From: Serripes groenlandicus
Taxonomy: Eukaryota > Mollusca > Bivalvia > Cardiida > Cardiidae
Length of the DNA: 64,000 bases
Reading direction: 5' to 3'
NCBI GenBank assembly: GCA_031761405.1
Contig: JASEVX010000011.1
Coordinates: forward strand, 64,831,217-64,895,216
The translations under genes were made by a program, and so were the position numbers. The notes below the pieces were generated by a model. The model was not told where the DNA came from, did no database searches, and saw only the letters and a program-made list of their open reading frames with translations. Below are positions 9,982-20,997 of this stretch, piece by piece (position 1 is the first letter of the stretch; every line of letters starts with the position of its first letter).

Positions 9982-10197
9982 TTAAGGCTTTCCCACATAC
10001 AACAAATCTGCAGCACACCACGCTGAACATTATAATCAAGGCAAAGTTTTGGAAATTATCTCTAAATGAAAGTGTATAAGTAATTGAACAAAGTTGAAAA
10101 CATTGTGATAAAAGGAGATTATAAATTAGCTCATTTTGTTTTCAAAAGTCATCTGCAGCCGATGTGTCAAACTGTTCTGCATGTGGACAAGGGTTAA
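9982..10197 (-). mobile_element. Family 1 MITE, older
   Basis: TTAA both sides. It follows the second copy of the 45-bp flank. Hairpin degraded. Confidence 0.8.
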
Positions 10198-10431
10198 TAT
10201 TAGGCCATCCCCATCCTTTCATAGCTCATGTGACATCTATTTGATCCTCATTCAAATTGTGAAAACTTACAAAACATTGAATGAACAGCATCCATTGCTA
10301 TCAAGGAGGTATGCCTGTCATTCCCATACTTGAAGTATATCACCTATATTGTTTTTATTAAAAAAGTTCACAAAAAAACCATTCATTTTTCTATGTAATA
10401 CTGCTACAATAGTAGGAAACGTACATGTATA

Positions 10432-10664
10432 TTAACCCTTTCCCTCATATAGACGCTTTCTGACGCCTCTGCAGCAGACAGCTTTTTGAAAACATAGTGA
10501 CAAAAGAAGAAATTGCTCAAAACGAGCAATTTCTCCTTTTGACACAATGTTTTCCACTTTTAGTCATAGGTTATCCATTTAATTATAGAGATTTTCTATT
10601 TTTTGACAAAATATGTTCAATTTAATCATCTGCTGCAGAATTGTTGTATGAGGGAAAGGGTTAA
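10432..10664 (+). mobile_element. Family 1 MITE, full, young type
   Basis: One of the cleanest copies: TTAA borders and hairpin CTCAAAACGAG between GAAATTG and CAATTTC. Confidence 0.92.
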
Positions 10665-10902
10665 GATATTGATAGGATTGGATGAAAGTAGTTATATTTT
10701 ATCTGTATTGTCGAGTTGATGTACATTCATAGAACTGCTTGGTGGATTAAACCAGTAGCGTTTTTTTCAATGAAGCTAGTTAAGTATCACAGCTGCACTT
10801 GCTATGGTCAATCATTTTTCATAATTTCCTAAAGAAAACCCAATTTTGAAAAATCCAAAAAGCTTATGAGGATATTGGGCCAAGATGGAACATTTTTAAC
10901 AT

Positions 10903-11022
10903 TTTACCACGTTCAAGAAATCTGTTGCAGACGATTTCGCAAACATGGAATATATGGACAATTATTTTTCTTCCTCAATGTTTTCAAATGTCGTCTACTG
11001 CAGAGGCATCAAAATGCAAGTG
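10903..11022 (-). mobile_element. Family 1 MITE, strongly shortened
   Basis: GTTGCAGACGATTTCGCAAA and TCGTCTACTGCAGAGGCATC remain; hairpin lost. Confidence 0.55.
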
Positions 11023-11166
11023 GTAAACTGTAAAACACTATCTACTGAATTATGCACAACTACAAGACATACTTGGGTAGATTAAGTACTATAATGACCA
11101 TAAAAATCAACGAACCCAAAAACTCTTAAGCCAAGGGAAAACAAATCTTCAGAAGTTCTCTTCTAA

Positions 11167-11680
11167 TTATCCCTTTCCCATATTCATCAAATCTGCAGAA
11201 GACAACTTTGAAAAATATTTAGTCCAAATATGGAAACTCACTATAATGAATGAACAAATCTGGATTGAGTTATAAACATTGTGTTTGTTTGGAGTTTAAC
11301 GCCGCTTTCAACAGCTTTGGTCATATCACGGCGGTCAGTGCACCTACCCATGTTTTCCTGGCTTTCCCACACCAGTACTTGCACAACATTCTTTCGAAGC
11401 CACTGACTACTTTCTCACATAAATCAGAGGTGAGAGGCAATGGAAAAAATCGCCCGAAAGAATGTTCGCCTCAACCGGGTATCGAACCCGTGACCTACAG
11501 ATCACAAGTCAGATACGCTACCAACTGAGCTACCCGGCCGGGTCTATAAACATTGTGACTATAGAAGATAATGCTCATTTTGTATGAGCAATCACTCCTT
11601 TTGCCAAAATGTTTTTAAAAGGTGTCTGCTGCTGCAAAAGTGATAAAATGTGTCTGTAAATGTAAGAGGGAAACTGTTAA
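11167..11680 (-). mobile_element. Family 1 MITE split by SINE B
   Basis: B half 11167-11283, A half 11545-11680. The SINE between is flanked by a 13-bp duplication of MITE sequence. Confidence 0.85.
11284..11544 (-). mobile_element. SINE B inserted in a Family 1 copy
   Basis: TATAAACATTGTG at 11271-11283 and 11545-11557 is a perfect 13-bp target-site duplication. The minus-strand head contains GGTTCGATACCCGG; the tail shows GTTGAAAGCGGCGTTAAAC. Confidence 0.9.
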
Positions 11681-11910
11681 CCCTTTCTCTCATATAGACG
11701 CTTTCTGACGCCTCTGCAGCAGACGGCTTTTTGAAAACATAGTGACAAAAGAAGAAATTGCACAAAACGTGCAATTTCTCCTTTTGCCACAATGTTTTCC
11801 ACTTTTTGTCATAGGTTATCCATTCAATTATGGAGATTTTCTTAATTTTTGACAAAAAAATACGTTCAAAGTCGTCTGCTGCAGAATTGCCGTATGTGGG
11901 AAAGGGTTAA
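11677..11910 (+). mobile_element. Family 1 MITE, full, young type, chained
   Basis: Shares TTAA 11677-11680 with its left neighbour; hairpin arms GCAC/GTGC. Confidence 0.92.
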
Positions 11911-11999
11911 AAAGCTATCTACTGAATTATGAAGACACACTTGGGTAGATAAAGTACTAATAGTGTCCATACAAATCAACAACACAAAAATGCTGCTTA

Positions 12000-12125
12000 A
12001 TTTGGACAATACCTGTGAATGAAAATGAAATCATTATGTCAAAACGCGAAATTCCTCCTTTTGCAAAACTATATTTAGAAGTCATCTGCTGCAAATGCGT
12101 TAAAATGCGTCTGCAAGTTGGAAAC
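12000..12125 (-). mobile_element. Family 1 fragment, end A
   Basis: CGAAATTCCTCCTTTTGCAA, TCATCTGCTGCAAATGCG and GTTGGAAACTG. Confidence 0.6.
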
Positions 12126-12295
12126 TGTAAAACACTATCTACTGAATTATGCACTCTAACAAGACACACTTGGGTAGATTAAGTACTTCTGATCATAAAA
12201 ATTAATGACCCCAAAATCACTGATTGCATAAATTTGAATTATTTTGAAATACAGCGTTGCCAACTCACAGGAAAACCCATCTTCAGAAGTTCTGA

Positions 12296-12465
12296 ATACA
12301 TTTAAAAACATTATTGCTGACAGAGAAATTGCTCAACATGAGCAATTTCTCCTCTTGCTGCAATGTTTTTAACTCTTTTCAATAATCAAACATTTTAACT
12401 TGGAGTCCTTTCAGATCTATGTCGGGTCTTTTCAAAGTTTTCTGCTGCAGATTGATTGTACATTG
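12296..12465 (+). mobile_element. Family 1 fragment, hairpin and end B
   Basis: Good hairpin GAAATTGCTCAACATGAGCA; end B stops at TGCTGCAGATTGATTGTAC. Confidence 0.7.
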
Positions 12466-12466
12466 T

Positions 12467-13411
12467 ACTGTCAAACCTGTGCTAAAGACCACCCTGGAAT
12501 AAAGATTCCCTGTCAGATGTAGCCACCACACGTTAATTTCTCAATTACTCATTTTCTGCATTTATAATTGACCCTGCAAGTAAAGCCCACCTGCAAACAA
12601 AGACCATGTTGTCTTGTTCCCAGGGGTGGTCTTTATCCACAGGTTCCACCATATATGGGAAATTGTTGAAATCTTCCCATGATAAAGAAGACATTTGACA
12701 CTACTAAAAGAGCACCTGTGAACAAAGACCACATTGTCATGTTCCCATGGGTGGTCTTTATCCACAGGTTCCACCGTATATGGGAAATGGTTGATAATAT
12801 TCACATGATAAAGAAGACATTTGACTCTGCTAGTAAAGACCACATTGTCTTGTTCCCATGGGTGGTCTTTATACACAGGTTCCACCATATATGGGAAATT
12901 GTTGAAATCTTCCCATGATAAAGAAGACATTTGACACTGCTAAAAGAGCACCTGTGAACAAAGACCACATTGTCATGTTCCCATGGGTGGTCTTTATCCA
13001 CAGGTTCCACCGTATATGGGAAATGGTTGATAATATTCACATGATAAAGAAGACATTTGACCCTGCTAGTAAAGACCACCTGGAACAAAGACCACATTGT
13101 CTTGTTCCCATGGGTGGTCTTTATACACAGGTTCCACCATATATGGGAAATTGTTGAAATCTTCCCATGATAAAGAAGACATTTAACCCTGCTAAAAGAG
13201 CACCTGTGAACAAAGACCACATTGTCTTGTTCCCATGGGTGGTCTTTTCCACAGGTTCCACCGCATATGGGAAATGGTTGATATCTTCTAATGATACAGA
13301 AGACATTTGACCCTGCTAGTAAAGACCACCTGTGAACAAAGATCACATTGTCTTGTTCCCATGCGTAGTCTTTATACACAGGTTCCACCGTATATGGGAA
13401 ATGGTTGAAAT
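12467..13411 (+). repeat. Minisatellite of ~110-127 bp units, seven copies
   Basis: GGTTCCACC recurs at 12642, 12768, 12878, 13003, 13130, 13254 and 13381. Each unit carries a near-palindrome AAAGACCACATTGTC/CATGGGTGGTCTTT. Alternating CCATATATGG and CCGTATATGG units suggest a two-unit higher order. Long frames on both strands are artefacts of the repeat. A single related unit lies at 41636-41712. Confidence 0.9.
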
Positions 13412-13430
13412 TAGAAGCCTAATCAGACTG

Positions 13431-13640
13431 TTTACCCTTTTTCCTCGTACAGACACTTTTTGAGACATCTGCAGCACATGACTTTTGAAAACATTGTAGC
13501 AAAAGAAGAAATTGCTCATCTGCAACGATGTTTTCAACTTGAGACAATAATTTTACTTATATTAACAGTTGTTTTTCAAATATTTGCACAGATGTTTTCA
13601 AAGTCGTCTGCTGCAAATTTGTTTTATGTAGGAAAGCCTT
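13431..13640 (+). mobile_element. Family 1 MITE, older
   Basis: TTTACCCTTTTTCCTCG at left, ATGTAGGAAAGCC at right; hairpin reduced to one arm. Confidence 0.75.
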
Positions 13641-13689
13641 TGGTTATTTTTGTTTGTCATCAACAATGGCCTTGTAAATGTTCTACAAG

Positions 13690-14045
13690 ATCCATTTTTA
13701 ACTTGAGCATGATGAAACTGACAGTATATGTTTGTCTTGATAATATCTAGGCTAAGTTTAAACTTGAGCATCCTAAAACTTGGTCATAAAGATGGTCTTG
13801 ATCTCATCTAGGCCCAGTTCAAATTATGGGTCATGTCAGCTAAAACACTAGGTCACTAGGCCAAAATTAACTAAAATCTAGTGAATACTCTTTAGGCTGT
13901 ATTTTTTTACTTGATCATCTTTAAACTTTGTCAGAATGTTTGTCTTGACGATATGTAGTCTAAGTGTAAGTTTGGGTCAAAAACCAGGTCACTAGGCCAA
14001 ACTTAAGAAGAATCTTGTGAACATTCTTTTTGTTGTTGTTTTTAT
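13690..14045 (+). repeat. Tandem repeat, two ~180-bp units
   Basis: ATATCTAGGCTAAGTTTAAA, GGTCACTAGGCCAAA and ATCTAGTGAA/ATCTTGTGAA recur. A third related stretch is at 34120-34320. Confidence 0.7.
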
Positions 14046-14051
14046 ACAGGA

Positions 14052-14073
14052 CTGTATGTGTAAAAAGGGTTAA
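14052..14073 (+). mobile_element. Family 1 terminus fragment just before a gene 1 acceptor
   Basis: CTGTATGTGTAAAAAGGG then TTAA, 37 bp upstream of the exon at 14111. Confidence 0.5.
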
Positions 14074-14110
14074 AACATATAATTATGGTTTCATGGTTTT
14101 CTCATTTCAG

Positions 14111-15185
14111 TTATTGCAGTCAGCACATGTGGAAGAAAAGAAAGTTTAACCCCCGTAAGAAGTCTGTTTTTAACATAGAACAACAACAACAAAGCTCCAG
14201 TCAGAACAACCAACAAGACCAAGCGGCTGGTGATGATGAAGAGGACATCACCAATTTTATCATGAGAGGCAACAGCTTCTGTGCCGACAATAATTCCTCT
14301 TCATTGAAAACTTCGGCAGCGCCCCCCAAAAGAAATAAAGTCCAGAAAACTAGTTCTGCTTCTTCACTTGGCATTGGTTCTCCTGATATTGTACTTTGTA
14401 CTCCAGAAATACCAGAAGATTTTGATGAGCTACTTGCGGATGATGGGGATGAAGATATTTCTGATGCTGATAACAGTGATTTAGAATCTACCTCAGATGA
14501 TGTGGAAGATACTGATCACGATTTTATAGATGCTGGAGATGCTGAAGTTGAAGATGATGACATTGCGGAGGAAGATACAGCAACAAGTAATGAGACTGGT
14601 GATCATGAAGATGAACCAGACTCGAGTGATGGTTCAACAAAGTCCGGAAAACTTGTTGATCTGGACAAACGAGGCATCTATTTGAAAGATCTTATGAACA
14701 ATGGAGAAGGTAATGGTCCAGCTTCCTTATCTGATCTTGTTGAAGAAAAGGCGGATGTTACTGTTGATTGTATTGTATGTCAACTCAATAAAGATGGTGA
14801 CAGTCAGACAAATGCATTTGAAAATGACAATGGAGAAAGTCAAAGCATTTCTAATGAAATGAAAGCTAATATTGTCAAAGATATGAAACAAATATCTATA
14901 ACAGATTCAAATGTAGATGCTTCGAATAAAATTGATGCAGCCAATGAAGCTGAGATGTCAAGTCAAGCCAACTTGCCTAACACAAACCAAAATGCATTAC
15001 CAAAGTCAGACAAAGTAAGGCAAGATCAGCATGGTTCTCGTACTGCCACATCAACTGGACAGAGCCCTGACTTTTCATCATCTGATGTTTCGAATGCTGC
15101 CGGAAAAGTGAATATACAGTCTACAGGAAGTGAGGATAGTATAGCTGGTTCCCAATCCCAGGGAGAAAACACAGGTGTCTTTTGA
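14111..15185 (+). CDS. Gene 1, probable last exon: acidic disordered C-terminal tail
   Basis: The exon begins after the acceptor TTTCTCATTTCAG; its first base completes a Ser codon split at 2640, reading GICRSYCSQHMWKKRKFNPRKK. About 350 codons follow: a basic stretch, a Q/S/N run, then a strongly acidic segment (for example DELLADDGDEDISDADNSD) and Ser/Asn/Thr-rich sequence, ending TGA at 15183-15185. No globular domain or transmembrane segment is visible, so this is probably an intrinsically disordered tail. The intron before it is ~11.5 kb and packed with repeats. A CAG|GTGTCT at 15172-15180 could be a donor, which would make the exon non-terminal; no matching downstream exon was found, so the stop is preferred. 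Base composition is clearly less AT-rich and less repetitive than the flanks. Confidence 0.85.
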
Positions 15186-15501
15186 TGACTTTCGGTTTTA
15201 GTTAATGTTTCTGTGTTTATGTTGTTTTGTCCCAAAATTGTTCCTGTTTTAACTTTTTCTAGATTTTATGATGAAATGATGGTCCCTATTTTTAAAAATC
15301 ATTTCCCCTTCTTGCAATATTCCTGCTTTGGCAGGATGACACAAAAGGATCACATCTCTGTGTCTGTCCATCACACTTTCTCTTACTGACTTACTGTTAG
15401 GCGACACACATATGTTACTTCAAACAATCTTGTTATGCCCCTGAATTAATATCAGTTGAAAGAAATATCTCACCAAAGGCTGAATAATTCAGGGAAAATA
15501 T
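15186..15501 (+). other. Probable 3' UTR of gene 1
   Basis: Non-repetitive, T-rich sequence after the gene 1 stop and before the next Family 1 copy. No canonical AATAAA was seen close to the stop, so the polyadenylation site is not placed. Confidence 0.4.
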
Positions 15502-15715
15502 GCCCCTTTCCCATATATAACAGACAACTTTGATAATTTCTAGGCAAAAGTATGAAAAAACTTCTCCAATGAAAATTAAGATATTGAATAGTATTGAAAC
15601 TATTGTCGCAAAAGTAGAAATTTGTCACGACTAACTCCATTTTTTTGCCACAATGTTCCTAAAAGTTGTCTGCTGCAAATGCACCAACATTTCGCCACAT
15701 GTGGAAAAAGGTTAA
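15502..15715 (-). mobile_element. Family 1 MITE, older
   Basis: End B lacks the CTGCAG part; right TTAA shared with the next copy. Confidence 0.75.
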
Positions 15716-15920
15716 CCCTTTCCCACATACAGCAAATCTGCAGCAGACGACTTTCAAAGCTTATTGACAAAAACACGAGTTTTACTAGTAAATAGAGTTG
15801 AAAACATTGTGGCAAAAGGAGAAATTGCTCGTTTTGAGCATTTTTTTTTTTCCCACAAGGTTTTCTAAAATCATCTGCTGCAGAGGCGTAAGAAAGTGTC
15901 TATATGTGGGTAAGGGTTAA
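15712..15920 (-). mobile_element. Family 1 MITE, chained
   Basis: TTAA at both borders; hairpin GCTCGTTTTGAGC with the following arm replaced by a T run. Confidence 0.85.
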
Positions 15921-16076
15921 GTACATGGATATGAGTCACATCAGGTGACAAAGTGGTTGAGTTGCACATGTGAACCGTGAATACACATAGCAAGCTGGTG
16001 CTAACACACTCTCACCAACATTTAGAAAACAAACCGATGTTATTTCTGATAAAAAAAATAGAATTGTTTCACTCAA

Positions 16077-16301
16077 TTATCCCTTTCCCAAATAAAACGA
16101 ATTTGCAGCAGACGACTTTGAAAGTATCTAGGCAAAAACAACTGAAATCTCTATAAATGTAAGTATAATTACTGAAAAGAGTTGAAAACATTGTGGCAAA
16201 AGGAGAAATTGCTCTGTTAGAGCAATTTCTGCTTTTGTCATAATGTTTTCAAAAGTCAGCTGCAGAGGTGTCAGAAGCATCTTTATGTGGGAAAGGGTTA
16301 A
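16077..16301 (-). mobile_element. Family 1 MITE
   Basis: Left TTAT, right TTAA; hairpin GCTCTGTTAGAGC. Confidence 0.85.
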
Positions 16302-16384
16302 ACAAGTGGTGATGCTAGAATGGGATGCAACAAGACCCTTTTTCCCCTGAAAGTGACTCTTTTTTGTTTATGTTTTTGTTTTTA

Positions 16385-16615
16385 TTAGCCAAATCCAACT
16401 TGCAGACACATCTTGACACATCTGCAGCAAACTTCATTTCATAAAATTGTGACTAAAGAAGAAATTGCTCATAATGAGCAATTTTTCCTAAATTTGTCAC
16501 AATGTTTTAAACTTAAGTCAATAATTTTACTTAATTTAAAACAGATTTTCCACATATTTTGCCTACATGTATTTGAAGGTGTCTGATGCAGATTTGTTGT
16601 ATGTGGAAACAGGTG
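16385..16615 (+). mobile_element. Family 1 MITE, older
   Basis: End A ACACATCTTGACACATCTGC; hairpin CTCATAATGAG; eroded right end. Confidence 0.7.
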
Positions 16616-16618
16616 AAT

Positions 16619-16802
16619 ATTGTCTCACATACAACAAGTCTGCAGCAGACTACTTTGGAAATATCTAGGGACGAAATATTGAAAATCTCTTTAAATAAAA
16701 GAATAATTTTACAATAAACAATTTCTCTTTTTTTCCACAATGTTTTTAAAAATCATCTGCTGCAGATGTGTCGAAATCCATCTGAGAGTGTGGTAGGGTA
16801 TA
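16619..16802 (-). mobile_element. Family 1 MITE, older, hairpin arm lost
   Basis: CTCACATACAACAAGTCTGC at left, TCTGCTGCAGATGTGTCG at right. Confidence 0.7.
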
Positions 16803-16965
16803 AGTTTGTTGAATTTATAAATGTTAAGTTTACAATTTTGTTAATATTTGAGATATCAATGCATTTATATTCACTTCACAAAACGGACAGACTTTATGCA
16901 AATTATTATTGCCTGTTTTTTTGTTAATGTATATTTTGTCCTCAGCTTGTCCTGTAGATTTGGTT

Positions 16966-18592
16966 TTTAGCTCTATTGGCCAAAGGCCAGAAGAGCTTAT
17001 GCCGTGGTGTGATGTCCGTGCGTCCGTAAACAATTGCTTGTGAACATGATACAGTCTTCAGTTTTGATTGTATCTCAATCAAACTCATACAGTAGTTAGA
17101 TATCCATGAGAGCTCGGTTCCTTTCGCAAACCAGCCAGATCCGCCCATGCAAGACTGGAAATTGAAATTGTCAAAATTGCTATAATAAAGCTTGTGAACA
17201 CAATAGAGACTCCATTTACTATCTGATCTTCACCAAACTTACACAGTAGTTAGGTTTCCATGAGAGCTCGGTTCCTTTTGCAAACCAGCCATATCTGGCC
17301 ATGCAAGACTGGATTATGGCCCTTGAAATTGTCGGAATTGCTATAATAGAGCTTGTGAATGCGATGAAGTCTTTGATTGTATCTCAATCAAACTTATACA
17401 GTTGTTAGATATCCATGAGAACTCGGTTCCTTTCGAAAACCAGCCAGATCCACCCATGCAAGACTGGATTATGGCCCTTGAAATTGTCAAAATTGCTATA
17501 ATTGAGCTTGTGAACACAATAGAGTCTCCATTTACTTACTAATCTTCACCAAACTCAGATAGTAGTTAAATATTGATGAGAGCTCAGTTCCTTTTGAAAA
17601 CCAGCCAGATGTGCCTTTGCATGACTGGATTATGGCCCTTGAAATTGTCAAAATTGCTATAATACTACTTGTGAACACAATAGAGCCTCCATCTACTATT
17701 CAATCTTCACCAAACTTAGACAGTAGTTAAATATTGATGAGAGCTCAGTTCCTTTTGCAAACCAGACAGATCCGCCCATGCAAGACTGGATTATGGCCCT
17801 TGAAATTGTCAAAATTGCTATAATAGAGCTTGTGAACACAATAGAGGCTCCATTTACTATCTGATTTTCACCAAACTTAGAAAGTAGTTAAATATTGATG
17901 AGAGCTTGGTTCCTTTCGAAAACCAGCCAGATGTGCTCTTGCATGACTGGATTATGGCCCTTGAAATTGTCAAAATTGCTATAATACAGCTTGTGAACAC
18001 AATAGAGCCTCGATTTACTATCCGATCTTCACCAAACTTAGATAGTAGTTGAATATTGATTAGAGCTCAGTTCCTTTCGCAAACCAGCCAGATCTGCCAA
18101 TGCTAGACTGGATTATGGCCCTTGAAATTGTCAAAATTGCTATAATACAGCTTGTGAACACAATAGAGGCTCAATTTACTATCTGATCTTCACCAAACTT
18201 AGATAGTAGTTAAATATTGTTGAGAGCTTGGTCCCTTTCGAAAACCAGCCAGATGTGCCCTTGCATGAATAGATTATTGCCCTTGAAATTGTCAAAATTG
18301 CTATAATACAGCTTGTGAACACAATAGAGCCTCGATTTACTATTCAATCTTCACCAAATACTTAGATAGTAGTTAAATATTGATGAGAGCTTGGTTCCTT
18401 TCACAAAGCAGCCAGATCTGCCAATGCAAGACTGGATTATGACCCTTGAAATTGTCAAAATTGCTATAATACAGCTTGTGAACACGAAAGAGCCTCCATT
18501 TACTATCCTCACCATACATACATGCTCTGGATTGAAAATGAACAAAGAACCATACCAGTAGAGCATAGGCCCTCATGGGCCTCTTGTTTAGC
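16966..18592 (+). repeat. Pearl-like element: about ten ~161-bp tandem units
   Basis: CTTGTGAACACAATAGAG-type motifs recur at 17037, 17191, 17352, 17507, 17668, 17829, 17990, 18151, 18312 and 18474. Each unit has GAGAGCTCGGTTCCTTTCG, CCAGCCAGATC and ATGGCCCTTGAAATTGTC. The left border has AGCTCT...AGAGCT and a CGTGCGTCCGT stretch; the right border is GGCCCTCATGGGCCTCTTG. No transposase ORF. Confidence 0.85.
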
Positions 18593-18644
18593 TCACCTGA
18601 GCAGGAAGTGCGTGTTGCGCTTTTGTGTTCCTTTGGATGAACCC

Positions 18645-18800
18645 TCTGCAGTGGTACAGTGGTAGAGCATCGGCTTCTTGTACCAAAGGTCCCTGGTTCA
18701 GATCCTGTGATGAGCAGGTACTGCCTTTGGGATTTTTCCACACATCGATGCAGCACGAGTATTGGTTATGTCTCCAGGAAGCAGACATTGAGCATGATTA
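18645..18800 (+). mobile_element. SINE D (tRNA-headed)
   Basis: Head with AGTGGTACAGTGGTAGAGC (A-box side) and CTGGTTCAGATCC (B-box side), body GTATTGGTTATGTCTCCAGG and GCAGACATTGAGCATG. A minus-strand copy is at 33196-33340. Confidence 0.75.
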
Positions 18801-18808
18801 ATTTAAGC

Positions 18809-19037
18809 TTAACCTATTACTTCACATGATATTTCAAAAGTTACACACTTTACAATCAACAGATGAACAAGTTGTAAAATCTGGAAAACTAGAAGTAACT
18901 TCTTCACAAAGAGTTGAAAATATTGCAATTAAAGGAGAAATTGCTTGTTTTGAGCAATTTCACCTGTTATTGCAACGTTTGCAAAAATGACTGCAACAGC
19001 AGGCGTGAAATGTCGTCAGTGTGAAGTAATGGGTTAA
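18809..19037 (-). mobile_element. Family 1 diverged subfamily (subfamily b)
   Basis: Borders TTAA. End B is ACTTCACATGATATTTCAAA with no CTGCAGCAG block, hairpin TTGCTTGTTTTGAGCAA, end A GCGTGAAATGTCGTCAGTGT. Sister copies: 45021-45231 and 46062-46254. Confidence 0.75.
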
Positions 19038-19178
19038 AGCTTGTTTTGCAATCGATGTAACATAATAAGTATAAACTAAATAGGACATAAATAGGACATA
19101 AATGATTTATAAACACCTCTTGGTGAATGGCAGTATATGCAGCATCTGCAAAAGCTGTCCTATCTCTTTTAACAATCA

Positions 19179-19417
19179 TTAACCCTTTCCCTTGTATGAC
19201 AATTCTGCAGCAGACGACTTTGAACATATTTTGTCAAAAATTAGAAAATCTCTATAATTGAACGGATAACCTATGACTTAAAGTGGAAAACATTGTGGCA
19301 AAAGGAGAAATTGCTCATTTTTAGCAATTTCTTCATTTGTCACTTATATATGTTTTCAAAAGGCTGTCTCGCAGCTGCAGAGGCATCAAAAAGCATCTAT
19401 ATAAGGGAAAGGGTTAA
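19179..19417 (-). mobile_element. Family 1 MITE, full
   Basis: TTAA borders; loop altered to CTCATTTTTAGC; an extra CGCAGCTGCAG in end A. Confidence 0.88.
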
Positions 19418-19549
19418 CTCAATCTTCAGCAAACTTTAGCACAATGTTTCAGGCATAATATTTCCGCCAAATTGTATTTGAAGTTAGATTGTCTATGGCT
19501 ATGGAGCCCCTGATAGGCGCTTATTGTCACAATTAGACACTCTTTTCCC

Positions 19550-19612
19550 GCTATGTTTTCAGAAGTTGTCACCTGAAAAGGCGTCAAAAGTCATCTGTTA
19601 TCAGGGAAAGTG
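19550..19612 (-). mobile_element. Family 1 fragment, end A
   Basis: TATGTTTTCAGAAGTTGTC, GGCGTCAAAAGTCATC and AGGGAAAGTGA. Confidence 0.5.
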
Positions 19613-19670
19613 AGAAAAAGTGCCGAGGTCCCATTTTCATCACTTAAAATCACGAACCTCCCTCCTAATG

Positions 19671-19962
19671 AGCCCTGGTAGCTGTCAGTCGGTAGTGACG
19701 CGGGCTGTCATTTCCAGGGGTTGTGAGCTCGAACCGAAGCTCGGAAAACATTCTTTCCGATGTTTGATAAAAGTCAATGCGACAAGCTTCATTTCTCCTC
19801 CACCATTGGGCTTACAGTCTTTATGGTAAAGCAGCCAGTTGCTTGGAAAGACTGTTTTTTTGAGTATACGAGAAAAACCAGGAAAGACATGGGTAGGTGA
19901 ACTGGTCGCTGTGATATGACTGAAAAAAAAGTTGAAAATGGTGTTAAACCCCAATCAATCAA
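19671..19962 (+). mobile_element. SINE B with target-site duplication
   Basis: CCCTCCTAATG (19660-19670) and CCCTCCTAACG (19963-19973) flank it. Head CTGTCAGTCGGTAG...GTGAGCTCGAACC, tail GTTAAACCCCAATCAATC. Confidence 0.85.
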
Positions 19963-19972
19963 CCCTCCTAAC

Positions 19973-20152
19973 GTAACCGTACCCCACATACAACAAATTT
20001 GAAGCAGACAGAAACATTTTGAAAAAATATGAAAAACCTCTGTTAATGAGAGTAATATGATTGAATAGTGTTGGGAACATTGTAGCAAAGGGAGAAATTG
20101 CTCATCATGATGAGATACGTCAAAATGCGTCTGGATGTGGGGAAAGAGTTAA
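19973..20152 (-). mobile_element. Family 1 MITE, first of a three-copy chain
   Basis: GTAACCGTACCCCACATAC at left; second hairpin arm missing; right TTAA shared. Confidence 0.75.
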
Positions 20153-20366
20153 CCCTTTCCCACATATAACAATTCTACAGCAGACGATCTTGACAAAATC
20201 TGAAAAATCACAATAAATGGGGTTCAACTATTAAAAAGAGTTGAAAACATTGTGGCAAAAGGAGAAATTGCTTGTTTTGAGCAATATTTCTCCTTTTTGT
20301 CACAGTGTTTTCAAAAGTCGTCTGCAGCAGGAGCGTTTTGACGAGGGGAAAAGGGGAAAGGGTTGA
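20149..20366 (-). mobile_element. Family 1 MITE, second of the chain
   Basis: TTAA shared at left, TTGA shared at right; hairpin has an extra ATAT. Confidence 0.85.
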
Positions 20367-20593
20367 CCCTTTCCGTCATACGACAATTCTGCAGCAGCCG
20401 ACTTTGAACATATTTTATCCAAAAATAGAAAATCTCTATAATTGAATGGATAACCTATGACAAAAAGTGGAAAACATTGTGGCAAAAGGAGAAATTGCAC
20501 GTTTTGTGCAATTTCTTCTTTTGTCACTATGTTTTCAAAAAGCCGTCTGCTGCAGAGGCGTCAGTCAAAGTGTTTATATGGGGAAAGTGTTAA
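20363..20593 (-). mobile_element. Family 1 MITE, third of the chain, young type
   Basis: TTGA at left, GTGTTAA at right, hairpin arms GCAC/GTGC. Confidence 0.9.
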
Positions 20594-20727
20594 TGGAGCA
20601 TCATAAGTAGCATCATATTGGAATTCAATGTGGCAGTAAAATAAAGTGGGAGATTATCAATAAAGTGATAACTAAATATCATCATGACACAGCATATTTA
20701 TACCCTTTATCTTCTCATTTAATATAG

Positions 20728-20957
20728 TTAACCCTTTCCCTCATATAGACGCTTTCAGACGCCTCTGCAGCAGACGGCTTTTTGAAAACATAGTGACAAA
20801 AGAAGAAATTGCGCAAAACATGCAATTTCTCCTTTTGACACAATGTTTTCCACTTTTAGTCATAGCTCTTCCATTCAATTATGGAGATTTTCTATTTTTT
20901 GACAAAATATGTTCAAAGTCGTCTGCTGCAGAATTGTCGTATGAGGGAAAGGGTTAA
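20728..20957 (+). mobile_element. Family 1 MITE, full, young type
   Basis: TTAA borders; hairpin GCGCAAAACATGC, one pair broken from the GCAC/GTGC type. Confidence 0.92.
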
Positions 20958-20997
20958 CAAGTCAAGTCTTTCAATTTGAAGCTGTTCATTCTAACTG

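Larger units (their letters stand above)
11030..12215 (+). repeat. ~85-bp segment present three times next to Family 1 copies
   Basis: CTATCTACTGAATTATG...CTTGGGTAGAT recurs at 11039, 11915 and 12132, each time right after a Family 1 right end and followed by ACAAATCAAC/AAAATCAACG/AAATTAATGA. Confidence 0.8.

Noticed and set aside
12801..13388. 195-codon minus-strand frame and its plus-strand partners
   Set aside because: They lie entirely within the ~120-bp minisatellite and recur unit by unit.
15172..15180. Alternative donor CAG|GTGTCT in the last gene 1 exon
   Set aside because: The stop codon follows within a few codons and no matching exon was found; kept only as a note.
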